64,000 nt of DNA from Candidatus Eisenbacteria bacterium. GTDB lineage: Bacteria > Eisenbacteria > RBG-16-71-46. A program made the position numbers and the translations under genes. The notes beneath the pieces were generated by a model. The model made no database searches. It was not told where the DNA came from and saw nothing but the letters and a program-made list of their open reading frames with translations. Numbering within the stretch: position 1 is the stretch's first letter; each line of letters opens with the position of its first letter. The stretch covers positions 62,001 through 126,000 of the forward strand of contig JADLBL010000021.1 of NCBI GenBank assembly GCA_020847735.1, written 5' to 3'. This document shows, piece after piece, positions 25,790 to 34,876 of this stretch.

Positions 25790-27330
25790 GCCGTCGTTCG
25801 CGCAGGATCGACACCCCGGCGGACCGCACCGCCGGGGTGTCGCCGCGTCCGGCGGGCTCGTGGCCGGACCGCCTGCTCGAAGGCGCGGCGGCGCTGCTCG
25901 CGCTGACCGTGATCGCGCGCCTCGCCGTGTTCGCGACCGGGGCGCGGCTCACCTCGGACGAGTGTTTCCACGCCTGGATGTCGGAGTGGATCGCGGCGCA
26001 CGGCACGCTGCCGGCGACCGTCGAAGGGCTGTACGGCGGCTTCAAGTACTTCTACCCGCCGCTGTTCCATCTGCTCGGGGCGCTGGCCGTCCGGCTCTTC
26101 GGAGCGCCGGCGTTCCACGAGCTGAACGTCGTGCTGCTCGCGGCCCTGTTCGCCGCGACGTGGTTCGCGCTGGCGCGGATGTACTCGCGCGCGACCGCCG
26201 CCATCGCCGTGCTCGCGCTCGCCGCCTATCCCGGGCTCGTGCTGCAGGGCGTTCGCCTGTACGTCGAGTGCCTGAGCGCGGCGCTCGCGGTGGGCATGGT
26301 GCTGGCGCTGCTGGCCACCGGACAGCGGCCGACGCGGACACGCGCGGTGCTGCTGGGCGTGCTCGCCGGACTCGGCGTGCTGGCGAAGCAGTCGGGCCTG
26401 ATCGCCCTGCCGGTGCTCGGCGCGCTGGCGCTGCTCGCGCTGTGGAGCGGCCGGCGCGAGCACGTGGTCGCGTACGCGCTCGCGCTGGCGGTCGCGTGCG
26501 CGCTTGCGGCGCCGTACTGGATCCGCAACGCGGCGCTGTTCGGCAGCCCGCTGTATCCCGTGTTCGGGCGCGACCTCGATCCGCGCCTGCTCGAGCTGAA
26601 CGTGAAGGGATTCTCGCCCGGCTGGGGCCGCTTCTTCACCGCCACGCTCCAGCAGGCCGGCTGGATCGTGCCTGCGCTGGTCGGCGCGGGCCTCGCGATC
26701 GCCGCCGTCAGCCGCCGCTCGCTCGAGCACCCGTTGCTGCTCGGCGGCGCGCTGCTCCTGGCGCTGGCGCCGCGCGTGCCGATGCTCGATTCGCGCCACG
26801 CGATCCCGCTCGTCGCGGTGCTGGTCGTGCTGTCCGCCGTCACCGTCGCGGGCGCGCTCGAACGCGCGGTCGTGGCGCGCCGGACGCTGCTCGCGGCGCT
26901 GCTCGCCGTGACCGCCTGGGGCGTCGTGACCCTGCCCAACCTGCGCTCGGGGCTGAACCTCGCCGCGTCCATGGACGAGGTCTGGGCGGCGATCCGCGCG
27001 AACGTGCCGCGTGACGAGACGATCCTGTGCATCCAGACCTACGACACGTTCTACTACACCGGGCGACGCGCGACCTGGCCGATCCCGTGGGGGCAGGTGG
27101 ACCCGCCGGTCGAGATGTTCGACGAGAAGGACCCGGCCACGATTCTCGCGCAGCTCCGCCGCCACCGCATCGACTGGCTGCTGGTGCCGACTGTGGCGCG
27201 CGCGACCGTCTTCAACTCTGCCAACTTTCCCTACGGATTCATGCTCGGGCTGCAGCGGCTCGGCGAGCAGGGAAAGCTCGACTACGTGTGGGGCCGGCGC
27301 GACCTCGCGCTCCTGCACGTGAAGCGCTGA
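25786..27330 (+). CDS. GT39-like membrane glycosyltransferase
   Basis: 514 residues from TTG 25786, which overlaps the protease stop (TTGA); GTG 25837 is the alternative. The first periplasmic loop carries the acidic pair in LTSDECFHAWMSEW, followed by YFYPPLFHLLGAL, about ten hydrophobic helices and a C-terminal soluble domain with RRHRIDWLLVP. This is the layout of dolichyl-/polyprenyl-phosphate mannosyltransferase (PMT/ArnT, GT39/GT83) relatives that move sugars from lipid carriers in the periplasm. Acceptor unknown. A 14-bp hairpin at 25809-25842 lies inside the first codons, which makes the start doubtful. Confidence 0.7.
   Translation: MSRRSRRIDTPADRTAGVSPRPAGSWPDRLLEGAAALLALTVIARLAVFATGARLTSDECFHAWMSEWIAAHGTLPATVEGLYGGFKYFYPPLFHLLGALAVRLFGAPAFHELNVVLLAALFAATWFALARMYSRATAAIAVLALAAYPGLVLQGVRLYVECLSAALAVGMVLALLATGQRPTRTRAVLLGVLAGLGVLAKQSGLIALPVLGALALLALWSGRREHVVAYALALAVACALAAPYWIRNAALFGSPLYPVFGRDLDPRLLELNVKGFSPGWGRFFTATLQQAGWIVPALVGAGLAIAAVSRRSLEHPLLLGGALLLALAPRVPMLDSRHAIPLVAVLVVLSAVTVAGALERAVVARRTLLAALLAVTAWGVVTLPNLRSGLNLAASMDEVWAAIRANVPRDETILCIQTYDTFYYTGRRATWPIPWGQVDPPVEMFDEKDPATILAQLRRHRIDWLLVPTVARATVFNSANFPYGFMLGLQRLGEQGKLDYVWGRRDLALLHVKR
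25809..25842 (+). terminator. Perfect 14-bp hairpin at the protease/glycosyltransferase junction
   Basis: 25809-25822 pairs with 25829-25842 around a six-base loop. It sits 20 bases after the S41 protease stop, where a terminator is expected, but also within the 5' end assigned to the next gene. No T-tract follows. Confidence 0.5.
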
Positions 27331-27343
27331 CGGCGCCCCCGCC

Positions 27344-27361
27344 GCGGCCGTTCGCGGCCGC
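27344..27361. terminator. UUCG-capped hairpin between convergent genes
   Basis: GCGGCCG (27344-27350), loop TTCG, CGGCCGC (27355-27361): a stable tetraloop hairpin in the 45-base gap between two convergent genes, suitable as a bidirectional terminator. No T-run. Confidence 0.4.
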
Positions 27362-27375
27362 CGTCCGCCGCGGCC

Positions 27376-29499
27376 CTACGCGGACGGCGAGACCCCGGCG
27401 AGCCCGACCGTGTGCAGGATCCAGGCGTAGTCGAAGGCCACGTCGCGCAGCGCGTCGTAGCGCCCGCTCGAGCCGCCGTGTCCGGCGCCCATGTTGCACC
27501 TGAGGAGCACCGGGTGGGAGTCGGTCTTCAGCGCGCGCAGCCTCGCGACGTACTTGGCGGCCTCCCAGTAGCCGACCTGCGAGTCGTTCAGGCTGGTCTT
27601 GACCAGCATGGCCGGGTAGGCCTTGCGCTCGAGGTTGTCGTAGGGCGAGTAGCGGCGGATCCAGCCGTACTGCTCCGGGTCGCGGGGGTTGCCCCACTCC
27701 TCGAACTCGCCGACGGTGAGCGGCAGCGATTCGTCGAGCATCGTGTTGACGACGTCCACGAACGGCACCTGCGCCAGCACGCCCCGGAACAGTTCGGGCC
27801 GCAGGTTCGCGACGGCGCCGACGAGCAGCCCTCCGGCGCTGCCGCCCTGGATCACCAGCCGGTCCGGCCGGGTCCAGCCGCCGTCCACCAGCGCCTGCGC
27901 GCAGTCCACGAAGTCCGTGAACGTGTTCATCTTGTTCGCCATGCGCCCGGCGTCGTGCCACGGCTTGCCGAGGTCGCCGCCGCCGCGGACGTGGGCGAGC
28001 GCGTACACCATGCCCCGATCCACGAGCGAGAACCGATTCGAGTTGAACGTGACGTTGCTCGGCATGCCGTAGGAGCCGTAGGCGTACAGCAGGCACGGCG
28101 CCGAGCCGTCACGCGGCAGCCCACGGCGGTGCAGGAGCGTGACGGGCACGCGCACGCCGTCGCGGGCCGCGACCTCGATGCGTTCGCACTCGTAGTGCCG
28201 CGGGTCCCAGCCGCCCGGCACCGCGACCCGCTTGAGCAGGGTCGCCCCGAGCGTGACCAGGTCGAGGTCGAAGACGGACGGCGGGGTCACGAACGACTGG
28301 TAGGAGTAGCGGAAGCTCGCCGTCTCGAAGTCCTCGTTCGCCGCGGGGCCGACCGAGTAGGCGGCCTCGGGGAACGCCGCGCGCCGGAGTGCGCCGCTCG
28401 CGGGGTCGAGCGCCGCGAGATGCGGCAGCGCGTTCTCGCGCTCGGCGAGCACGACGTGATCGCGAAAGCAGTGGAGCCCGGCCACCATGACCGAGGCGCG
28501 GTGGGGTACGACCTCGCGCCAGTGGTCGGGGTCCGGCATCACCTCGGGGGCCGTCACGACGCGAAAGTTGCGGCCCGCGTCGTTGGTGCGGATCCAGAAC
28601 TCCTCGCCGCGGTGGTCGAGGTCGTATTCGACGTCCTGCCGCCGCGGCGCCACGACGCGCCACTCGCCGTCGGGCCGGTCCGCGTGCAGTACCGCGACCT
28701 CGCTGGTGGTGTGGCTCGAGCGGTTCTGGACGAGCCAGCGTCCGCTGCGCGTGAGCGCGACGTGCACCTCGAAGCGTTCGTCCGCCTCGACGTGGACGAG
28801 CTCGTGCGCGCCGCCCGGGCGGTGACGGAAGAGCCGGTCGCTGCGCTTGGAGACCGGATCCTCCTGCGTGTAGAAGAGCGTCGAGCCGTCGGCGCTCCAG
28901 GCCACGCTGGTCACGCGCTCGGCGAGGCCCGGGTTCGTGGCGCCCGTGACCAGGTCCTTCACGTGCAGCACGTACTGCCGGTAGCCGGTCGCGTCGGTCG
29001 TGTACGCGAGCCGGTTCGCGTCGGGGCTCGCTTCGTAGTCGCCGAGCGCCAGGAACGCGTGTCCGCTGGCGAGCCCGTTCAGGTCGAGCACGATCTGTTC
29101 GCCGTCGCCCCCGTACGGCCGGCGGCAGTGGATCGGGTACTGCAGGCCCTCGACCGTGCGCGCGTACCAGAGCCAGCCGCCACGCCGGTAGGGGACGGTC
29201 AGGTCGGTCTGCTGGATGCGGCCCAGCATCTCGGCGTACAGCTGCTGCTCGAGCGGCTGCCAGTCGCGGGTGAGGCGCTCCGTCCAGGCGTTCTCGGCCT
29301 CGAGATGGGCCAGCACGCGGGGGTCGGACTTCTCGCGCATCCACGAATACTCGTCGTCCCGCGCCTCGCCGTGCAGTTCGGTCGGGTGCGGGATGCGCTC
29401 GGCGACGGGAGGGGCCGCGGGCGTGGCGGCGGTTTGCGGTCGGGTCATGTCGGGCGTGATCGCGTCGGTCTCGGGAGCGGCCGGGGGTGCCGCGGGCAT
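27376..29499 (-). CDS. ptrB: Oligopeptidase B / prolyl oligopeptidase family serine peptidase
   Basis: 707 residues, normal for S9A peptidases. The N-terminus has the hallmark RDDEYSWMREKSDPRVLAHLEAEN, followed by a beta-propeller region and the C-terminal alpha/beta-hydrolase domain. Catalytic Ser554 is in QGGSAGGLL, the Asp is in the LVKTSLNDSQVGYWE region, and His674 is in MGAGHGGSSGRYD. The RGGGDLGKPWHDAG loop also fits. Oligopeptidase B cleaves short peptides after Arg/Lys in the cytoplasm or periplasm; no signal peptide is obvious. The first 25 residues are Ala/Pro-rich, and Met18 is a possible later start. Confidence 0.92.
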   Translation of the reverse strand: MPAAPPAAPETDAITPDMTRPQTAATPAAPPVAERIPHPTELHGEARDDEYSWMREKSDPRVLAHLEAENAWTERLTRDWQPLEQQLYAEMLGRIQQTDLTVPYRRGGWLWYARTVEGLQYPIHCRRPYGGDGEQIVLDLNGLASGHAFLALGDYEASPDANRLAYTTDATGYRQYVLHVKDLVTGATNPGLAERVTSVAWSADGSTLFYTQEDPVSKRSDRLFRHRPGGAHELVHVEADERFEVHVALTRSGRWLVQNRSSHTTSEVAVLHADRPDGEWRVVAPRRQDVEYDLDHRGEEFWIRTNDAGRNFRVVTAPEVMPDPDHWREVVPHRASVMVAGLHCFRDHVVLAERENALPHLAALDPASGALRRAAFPEAAYSVGPAANEDFETASFRYSYQSFVTPPSVFDLDLVTLGATLLKRVAVPGGWDPRHYECERIEVAARDGVRVPVTLLHRRGLPRDGSAPCLLYAYGSYGMPSNVTFNSNRFSLVDRGMVYALAHVRGGGDLGKPWHDAGRMANKMNTFTDFVDCAQALVDGGWTRPDRLVIQGGSAGGLLVGAVANLRPELFRGVLAQVPFVDVVNTMLDESLPLTVGEFEEWGNPRDPEQYGWIRRYSPYDNLERKAYPAMLVKTSLNDSQVGYWEAAKYVARLRALKTDSHPVLLRCNMGAGHGGSSGRYDALRDVAFDYAWILHTVGLAGVSPSA

Positions 29500-29535
29500 G
29501 GAACCGCGGCAGCATGGCGGCGCGGCCGCGCCGGC

Positions 29536-30336
29536 TCAAGTCGAAAGATGGACGCGAACCGGATCGTCGAGCCCCATGCCCAGCCGGTCGGCGGCGTCGC
29601 CGCCCACCTGCGCGATCTCCAGGCGGCCGCTCGAGCCGACGATCGCGAGCAGCGTTCCGACCGGCGCGTCGCCGTACGAGCGCGCGAGCCCGCGGATCAC
29701 CCTTCCGGGCAGCGTCACCACGAGCCGCTGGTCGGGCGGGCCGCCGAAGGACTCGCGCAGCGCCTGGTCGGTCAGGTCGGTGAGCGCGTTGCCGAACCGG
29801 TCAATGAACACGATGCGGCCCTCGATCGCGTCGCCGTCGCGCCGCGGATGCGGCTGTCGCAGCCGCACGGGATCGGTGACGCGCGGCCCGAACCCGGCGA
29901 GCGGGGCACCGAGCGCGAGGTGCGCCGCGACGGGCGCGAAGACGTCGCGACCGTGGAACGTGCGGCTCACCGGCCGGCGGAACCAGCGCTCCTCGAGCAG
30001 CGTGTGCGCCTCCGCGCCGGGGGCCGCGAGCGCCCACTCGAGCAGGCCGTTGTCGGGGCCCACGAAGTGCTGCCCGCGCGCGGACACCGCGAGCGCCCGC
30101 CGCGAGGTGCCGACGCCCGGGTCCACGACCGCGAGGTGCACGGTGCCGGCCGGAAAGTCGCCGGAGGCGGCCTCGAGGATGAACGCGCCGCGCACGATGT
30201 CGCCGGGGGAGATGGCGTGATTCAGGTCCACGACGATCGCCTCGGGCGCGAGCGCGCCGAGCACGCCGTGCACCACGCCGACGAACCAGTCCTCGTGGCC
30301 GAAGTCCGAGGTGAAGGTGACCAGCGGACGAGACAT
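29536..30336 (-). CDS. S-adenosyl-L-methionine hydrolase (DUF62 / SAM hydroxide adenosyltransferase)
   Basis: 266 residues from ATG at 30336. The N-terminal TFTSDFGHEDWFVGVVHGV, the VDPGVGTSRR and GPDNGLLEWAL segments, and RTFHGRDVFAPVAAHLALG all match the DUF62 family. Its characterised members hydrolyse SAM to adenosine and methionine, and its halogenase relatives use a halide. The C-terminal barrel (IVFIDRFGNALTDL) is complete. Nothing points to halogenase specificity, so hydrolase is the default call. It lies 36 bases upstream of the oligopeptidase gene on the same strand; the two may be cotranscribed. Confidence 0.88.
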   Translation of the reverse strand: MSRPLVTFTSDFGHEDWFVGVVHGVLGALAPEAIVVDLNHAISPGDIVRGAFILEAASGDFPAGTVHLAVVDPGVGTSRRALAVSARGQHFVGPDNGLLEWALAAPGAEAHTLLEERWFRRPVSRTFHGRDVFAPVAAHLALGAPLAGFGPRVTDPVRLRQPHPRRDGDAIEGRIVFIDRFGNALTDLTDQALRESFGGPPDQRLVVTLPGRVIRGLARSYGDAPVGTLLAIVGSSGRLEIAQVGGDAADRLGMGLDDPVRVHLST

Positions 30337-30523
30337 GGCATTGCTCCGTGTCGGGGGTTGGCGCCGCCGCCGGCCTCGGGGCGCGCGTCGCGGGCGCAGA
30401 TTAGCACGCGCCAATGCCCGCGGTCCGTGCTTCGCGCGCGGGCGCTCGCGCGGGTCGCGGCGTGCGCGGTCGGGGCCGCGCGAGGCGCACGCCGCGCGCC
30501 GGCCGACCGGGCCGCGGCGCGCG

Positions 30524-31540
30524 TCAGCGCGCGGCGGGCGGGGACTCCAGCATCGGCTCGAGCAGCACCCAGGCGCCGTCCACGTCCAGGCGCGTGAGGC
30601 ATCGCAGGTCGTCGCACTGGTCGCGGTCGCAGGGGCTGCACTCGACCCGGGCCCAGTGCGCGCGGTGTCCTTCGGACTCCGGGTAGGGAAAGAACATCGC
30701 CGGCCGGTTGCGGCTCATGAGCCCGAGCGTGCGCGCGCCGCCCGCCACCGCGGTGTGCAGCGGGCCGGTGTCGCCCGAGACGAACGCCGCGCACAGCGAC
30801 TGCAGCGCCACGAAGCGCGGCAGCGGCCAGCGCTCGATCGCGAACGCCCGCCCGGCCGGCAGCGCCGCCACGCACTCGCGCGCGAGCGGCTCCTCTCCGG
30901 GGCCGGCGGTGAAGAGCGCGCAAAGATCCGCGCGCGCATCGAGTGCCCGGGCGGCGAGCGCGACGAAGCGCTCGGGCGCCCAGCGCCGGGTCGGCCAGCG
31001 GGCGCCGGCATGGAAGCCGGCGAGCAGCGCGCCCCGCGGGACACCGAGGTCGCGCAACCGAGCGGCCGCCTCCTCGCGGCGCGCGTCCGAAACGTGCAGG
31101 CGCGGCGTCGCGGGTCTCGCCGGGACCGGCCAGCCGAGCGCCGCGAGGGAGGCGAGGTGAAAGCCGGTCGCCGACAGCGTGCGCGGCCGCGCGTGGTGCG
31201 TGTAGAGCGCCGATCGCCAGCCCTTGTTCGGGTAGCCGACGCGCGCGCGGGCGCCGCTGGCGTACGACCAGAGCGCGGTGCGCGGGTTGCAGAAGCAGTC
31301 GAACAGCAGGTCGGGCGCGAAGGCGCGCAGACGCCGGAAGATCTCCACGGTCTCGCCCGCTGAGGGTTTCGCGGGAACGCCGATCACCTCGTCCACGCGC
31401 GGATCGCCGGACAGCAGGGGCGCCAGGGCGCTCTCGACGACGTAGCCGACCCGCGCCTGCGGGCAGGCCGCGCGCGCCGCCTCGAGCAGCGGCAGCGTCA
31501 GGCAGACGTCCCCGAGGAAGCGCGGGCGGACGAACAACAT
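30524..31540 (-). CDS. Glycosyltransferase family 9 (heptosyltransferase-like)
   Basis: 338 residues from ATG at 31540. The first strand and loop MLFVRPRFLGDVCLTLPLLEA is the GT9 signature (R.....GD...t.P.l..l). The second domain has the donor site LLAGFHAGARWPTRRWAPERFVAL and the conserved SGDTGPLHTAVAGG. GT9 enzymes add heptose or related sugars to the inner core of lipopolysaccharide, consistent with the lptD gene elsewhere in the window. A C-terminal Cys-rich segment (ECSPCDRDQCDDLRCL) resembles the C..C....C motif at the end of many GT9 proteins. Sugar specificity unknown. Confidence 0.85.
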   Translation of the reverse strand: MLFVRPRFLGDVCLTLPLLEAARAACPQARVGYVVESALAPLLSGDPRVDEVIGVPAKPSAGETVEIFRRLRAFAPDLLFDCFCNPRTALWSYASGARARVGYPNKGWRSALYTHHARPRTLSATGFHLASLAALGWPVPARPATPRLHVSDARREEAAARLRDLGVPRGALLAGFHAGARWPTRRWAPERFVALAARALDARADLCALFTAGPGEEPLARECVAALPAGRAFAIERWPLPRFVALQSLCAAFVSGDTGPLHTAVAGGARTLGLMSRNRPAMFFPYPESEGHRAHWARVECSPCDRDQCDDLRCLTRLDVDGAWVLLEPMLESPPAAR

Positions 31541-31656
31541 TCTGCGGACCGACGCGGGTTGGACGGGCCTCACGCGGCCCACCTTGGCTAGAATGGGCCC
31601 CGATCGCAACCGCACCCGCCGCGCCGCACGCCGGGCGCCCGACCCGAGGAGGGACC

Positions 31657-32868
31657 GTGAGCCACGAGAACGAAGCCCCGCGCCCCGCGAACGAGACCGA
31701 CGCCGTGCACGGACCGCACGGCGCGGGCACCGGCGCGGTGAGCACGCCGATCGTCCGCAGCGCGACCTTCACGTTCGGGAGCCTCGAGGCGATGATCGAG
31801 CAGCAGACGGCGGGAACCGCGGGCGCCTTCTACCAGCGCCGAGGCCACCCGACGATCCACGCCACGGAGGAGCGGCTCGCGCACCTCGAGGGAGCCGAGG
31901 CGGCGCTGTTGTTCCCGTCGGGCATGGCGGCGATCTCGAGCGCCTTCCTGTCCGTGCTCGGAGCCGGCGACCACGTCGTGTGCGTGAACCCGTGCTACGG
32001 CGGCACGCAGGCGCTGCTCGCGTGGGGCGAACAGCGCCTCGGCTGGAGCTTCACGCTGGTGGACGCACGCGAGCCCGGCTCGTGGCGTGAGGCCTTCCGC
32101 CCGAACACGCGCCTGCTGCACCTGGAATCCCCGATCAACCCGACGCTCACGATCCTCGACCTCGCCGGGGCCGCGCACCTCGGGCACGAGTTGGGCGCGG
32201 TCGTGACCTGCGACAACACGATCGCCTCGCCGCTCGGACAGCGCCCGCTGGGACTCGGTGCGGATCTGTCGCTCTACAGCGCGACCAAGTCCATCGGCGG
32301 CCACAGCGACTTGCTGGCCGGTGCGGTCATGGGGGGCGCCGCGCGCGTCGCCGAAGTCGCGCGGGTGCGCGAGGTCTTCGGCCCCGTGCCCGATCCCGAC
32401 ACGGCGTGGCTGATCGAGCGGAGCCTCAAGACCCTGCCGCTGCGCGTGCGGGCCGCGAACGCCAACGCGCTGGAACTGGCGGGCCGGCTCGCGGGGCACC
32501 CGCGGGTGGCGCAGGTCTTCTATCCCGGACTCGCCTCGCACCCGAACCATGCGCTCGCCGCCCGGCAGATGCGCAACGGCTTCGGTCCGCTGCTGAGCTT
32601 CGAGGTGCGCGGCGGGGCGGACGCGGCACTGCGGGTCGTGAACCACCTCGGCCTCATCCGGCACGGCGCGAGCCTGGGCGGGGTCGAATCGCTGGCCTCG
32701 CTGGCGGCGTGGACGTCGCACAAGGTGATCGGTCCTGAGGGACGCCGGCGCGCCGGGATTCCCGAGGGCCTCGTGCGGGTCTCGGCGGGCATCGAGAACG
32801 TCGAGGACCTCTGGGCCGACCTCGATCGGGCGCTCGCGCTGGCCGCCGCCGCCGCGACCAGCCGCTGA
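31657..32868 (+). CDS. Cystathionine gamma-synthase / methionine gamma-lyase family PLP enzyme (second copy)
   Basis: 403 residues from GTG 31657 (GAGGAGGG ahead). Trans-sulfuration family markers: YQRRGHPTIHATEERLAHLE, FPSGMAAISSAFLS, ESPINPTLTILDL, PLP Lys211 in SATKSIGGHSDLLAGAV and HGASLGGVESLAS. It differs clearly from the enzyme at 10435 (for example SATKSIGGHSD against SVTKYLNGHSD), so it is a paralogue with its own specificity, perhaps gamma-synthase or methionine/homocysteine gamma-lyase. Cytoplasmic. It is divergent from the GT9 gene. Confidence 0.88.
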   Translation: MSHENEAPRPANETDAVHGPHGAGTGAVSTPIVRSATFTFGSLEAMIEQQTAGTAGAFYQRRGHPTIHATEERLAHLEGAEAALLFPSGMAAISSAFLSVLGAGDHVVCVNPCYGGTQALLAWGEQRLGWSFTLVDAREPGSWREAFRPNTRLLHLESPINPTLTILDLAGAAHLGHELGAVVTCDNTIASPLGQRPLGLGADLSLYSATKSIGGHSDLLAGAVMGGAARVAEVARVREVFGPVPDPDTAWLIERSLKTLPLRVRAANANALELAGRLAGHPRVAQVFYPGLASHPNHALAARQMRNGFGPLLSFEVRGGADAALRVVNHLGLIRHGASLGGVESLASLAAWTSHKVIGPEGRRRAGIPEGLVRVSAGIENVEDLWADLDRALALAAAAATSR

Positions 32869-32911
32869 AGCGCGCGCGCTCGTCAGGCCCGCGTCAGGTC
32901 CGGCGCCGCGA

Positions 32912-32942
32912 TTGCCGGGAGGGCGCGGCCGCATGCTAGACT
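32912..32942 (+). promoter_or_regulatory. Predicted promoter of the TPR protein gene
   Basis: TAGACT at 32937-32942 with TTGCCG at 32912-32917 (19-base spacing), 47 bases before GTG 32990. Confidence 0.35.
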
Positions 32943-32989
32943 TCGCGCCGCTTTCCGCCGCCTTCCCGAGCCTACGGAGGTCCCCGACC

Positions 32990-33610
32990 GTGAAGCGCCT
33001 CGTCGCGACGTTCCTCGCGCTGCTGGGTATTGCCGCCGCCACCCCGGCCTTCGCCGCCGACGCCAAACCCGCCGCGACGCCCGCCGCCGTGGACAGCCTG
33101 GGGCTCCTCGAGAGGGCGGTCGCGCGCGACTCGAGCAAGTTCGACAATCTTTACCGGCTCGGCGTGATGTACCTGGACCGCGAGCGCATGGTCGAGGCCT
33201 CGAAGGTGCTCGGCAAGGCGAACCAGCTGCGGCCGAACGACCTGAAGACCATGGTCAATCTCGGCATCGCGGCCGACGCGCTCGGCAGCGCCGACATCGC
33301 GCAGGGCTGGTACGGCAAGGCGCTCCAGGTCGCGCCCGACGACTCGGTGGCGATGTGCCGCATGGCCAGCTCCAAGTACGCGCAGGGCAAGTTCGACGAG
33401 GCCATGGGACTGCTGCGCGAACTCATCCGGCGCAAGCCGAACGCCTACTGCGCCTACTTCACGCTCGGCGTCTCGTTCGCCGACGCAGGGCTCTACCGCG
33501 ACGCGATCCGGCAGTGGCGCAAGGTCGTCGAGCTGGCGCCGACCTCGCCCGAGGCCGTGAGCGCGAAGGAATCCATTGACGTGCTGGAGAAGTTCCTGCA
33601 AGGCCACTGA
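32990..33610 (+). CDS. Secreted TPR protein
   Basis: 206 residues from GTG 32990 with a good ribosome site (CGGAGG). A signal peptide ends near TPAFAADAK (about residue 23). The mature chain is four to five tetratricopeptide repeats (LYRLGVMYLDRERMVEASKV, LKTMVNLGIAADALGSADI, YAQGKFDEAMGLLRELIRR, DAGLYRDAIRQWRKVVELAP). It is probably a periplasmic protein-interaction scaffold; partner unknown. The cysteine desulfurase gene follows 111 bases later, probably from its own signal. Confidence 0.82.
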   Translation: MKRLVATFLALLGIAAATPAFAADAKPAATPAAVDSLGLLERAVARDSSKFDNLYRLGVMYLDRERMVEASKVLGKANQLRPNDLKTMVNLGIAADALGSADIAQGWYGKALQVAPDDSVAMCRMASSKYAQGKFDEAMGLLRELIRRKPNAYCAYFTLGVSFADAGLYRDAIRQWRKVVELAPTSPEAVSAKESIDVLEKFLQGH

Positions 33611-33721
33611 GCCGCCCGCCCACCGGACGCATCCCGCGAGCCTTCCGCCGCGGCGCACCGGCCGGTGCGCCGCGGTTTCGTTCCCGCCCGCACGATCCAC
33701 CCTCCGTTCCGGGAGGCCACG

Positions 33722-34876
33722 ATGATCTACCTCGACCACAACGCCTCGACGCCGGTGCGGCCCGAGGTCGCCGACGCGATGCACGCGGCGCTGCGCGATC
33801 TGGGCGCCAACCCCTCGAGCGCGCACCGCGAGGGCCAGCGCGTGCGCGCGGCGGTCGAACGCGCGCGCGAGCAGGTCGCGCGGCTGGTGAACGCGCGGGC
33901 CGACGAGGTCGTGTTCGTCTCGGGCGGCACCGAGGGCGACCACCTGGCGGTGATGGGCGGGGCCTGGGCGCGGCGTGACGCCGGGCTGCGCGTCGCCTAC
34001 GCGGCGATCGAGCATCACGCCGTGCACGGCGCGGTGGACGTGCTCGCCGAGATGGGCTGGCAGCACGAAACGCTTCCGTGCGACGGCGACGGCCTCACCG
34101 TGCCGGGGGCGGTGGACGCGCTGCCCGCCGACACGACGATCGTCTCGCTGATGTTCGCCAACAACGAGACCGGTGTGATCCAGCCCGTCGCCGAGATCGT
34201 CGCGCGCGCGAAGGCGCGCGGCATGCTGGTCCATTGCGACGCGGTGCAGGGTGCGGGCAAGGCGGTGGTGGACTGCTCCGCGCTGGGCGTGGACTACCTG
34301 GTGCTCTCGGCCCACAAGTTCGGCGGACCCAAGGGCGCCGCGGCGCTGATCGCCCGGCGCGGCGCGCCGCTTTCGCCGCTCTTTCGCGGCAGCGGGCACG
34401 AGCGCGGCCGGCGCGGCGGCACCGAGAACGTGCCCGGCATCGTCGGCCTCGGGCTGGCCGCCGAACTCGCCGGCGCCGAACTCGCGGTCGAGACGGCGCG
34501 CGTGGGAGCGCTGCGCGAGCGCTTTGAGCGGGCGCTGCTCGCGGCCGTGCCGGACGCGGTCGTGCACGGCGCGCGCGCGCCGCGCCTGCCGAACACGCTC
34601 GGCGTCTCGGTTCCCGGGGCGCGCAGCGACCACATGCTGCTCGCGCTCGATGCGCGCGGCATCGCCGCCTCGGCCGGCGCCGCCTGCGCGAGCGGCGGCG
34701 TCGAGCCTTCGCCGGTGCTGACGGCGATGGGTGTGCCGCGCGAGCTCGCCGTGTGCACGATCCGCTTCTCGCTCGGGCGCACGACCCGCGAGGCCGACGT
34801 GCAGGCGGCGGTTCCGCTCGTCGCCGACGCGGTGCGCGCCGCCCGGGCGGCCGCGCCGGCGGGGACTTCCGCGTGA
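33722..34876 (+). CDS. Cysteine desulfurase (IscS/NifS-like)
   Basis: 384 residues from ATG 33722. It starts directly with MIYLDHNASTPVRPEV, the NifS/IscS opening, then NPSSAHREGQ, VFVSGGTEGDHLAV (family usually T-E-[SG]-[ND]), the cofactor His pair in IEHHAV, ANNETGVIQPV, PLP Lys199 in LSAHKFGGPKG and the active-site Cys322 in GAACASGGVEPSPVL. It takes sulfur from cysteine to form a persulfide and probably passes it to the next gene's product, MnmA; the two are joined by a GTGA overlap. NifS-type enzymes can also release selenium from selenocysteine, relevant to the selenoprotein here only by inference. Confidence 0.92.
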   Translation: MIYLDHNASTPVRPEVADAMHAALRDLGANPSSAHREGQRVRAAVERAREQVARLVNARADEVVFVSGGTEGDHLAVMGGAWARRDAGLRVAYAAIEHHAVHGAVDVLAEMGWQHETLPCDGDGLTVPGAVDALPADTTIVSLMFANNETGVIQPVAEIVARAKARGMLVHCDAVQGAGKAVVDCSALGVDYLVLSAHKFGGPKGAAALIARRGAPLSPLFRGSGHERGRRGGTENVPGIVGLGLAAELAGAELAVETARVGALRERFERALLAAVPDAVVHGARAPRLPNTLGVSVPGARSDHMLLALDARGIAASAGAACASGGVEPSPVLTAMGVPRELAVCTIRFSLGRTTREADVQAAVPLVADAVRAARAAAPAGTSA

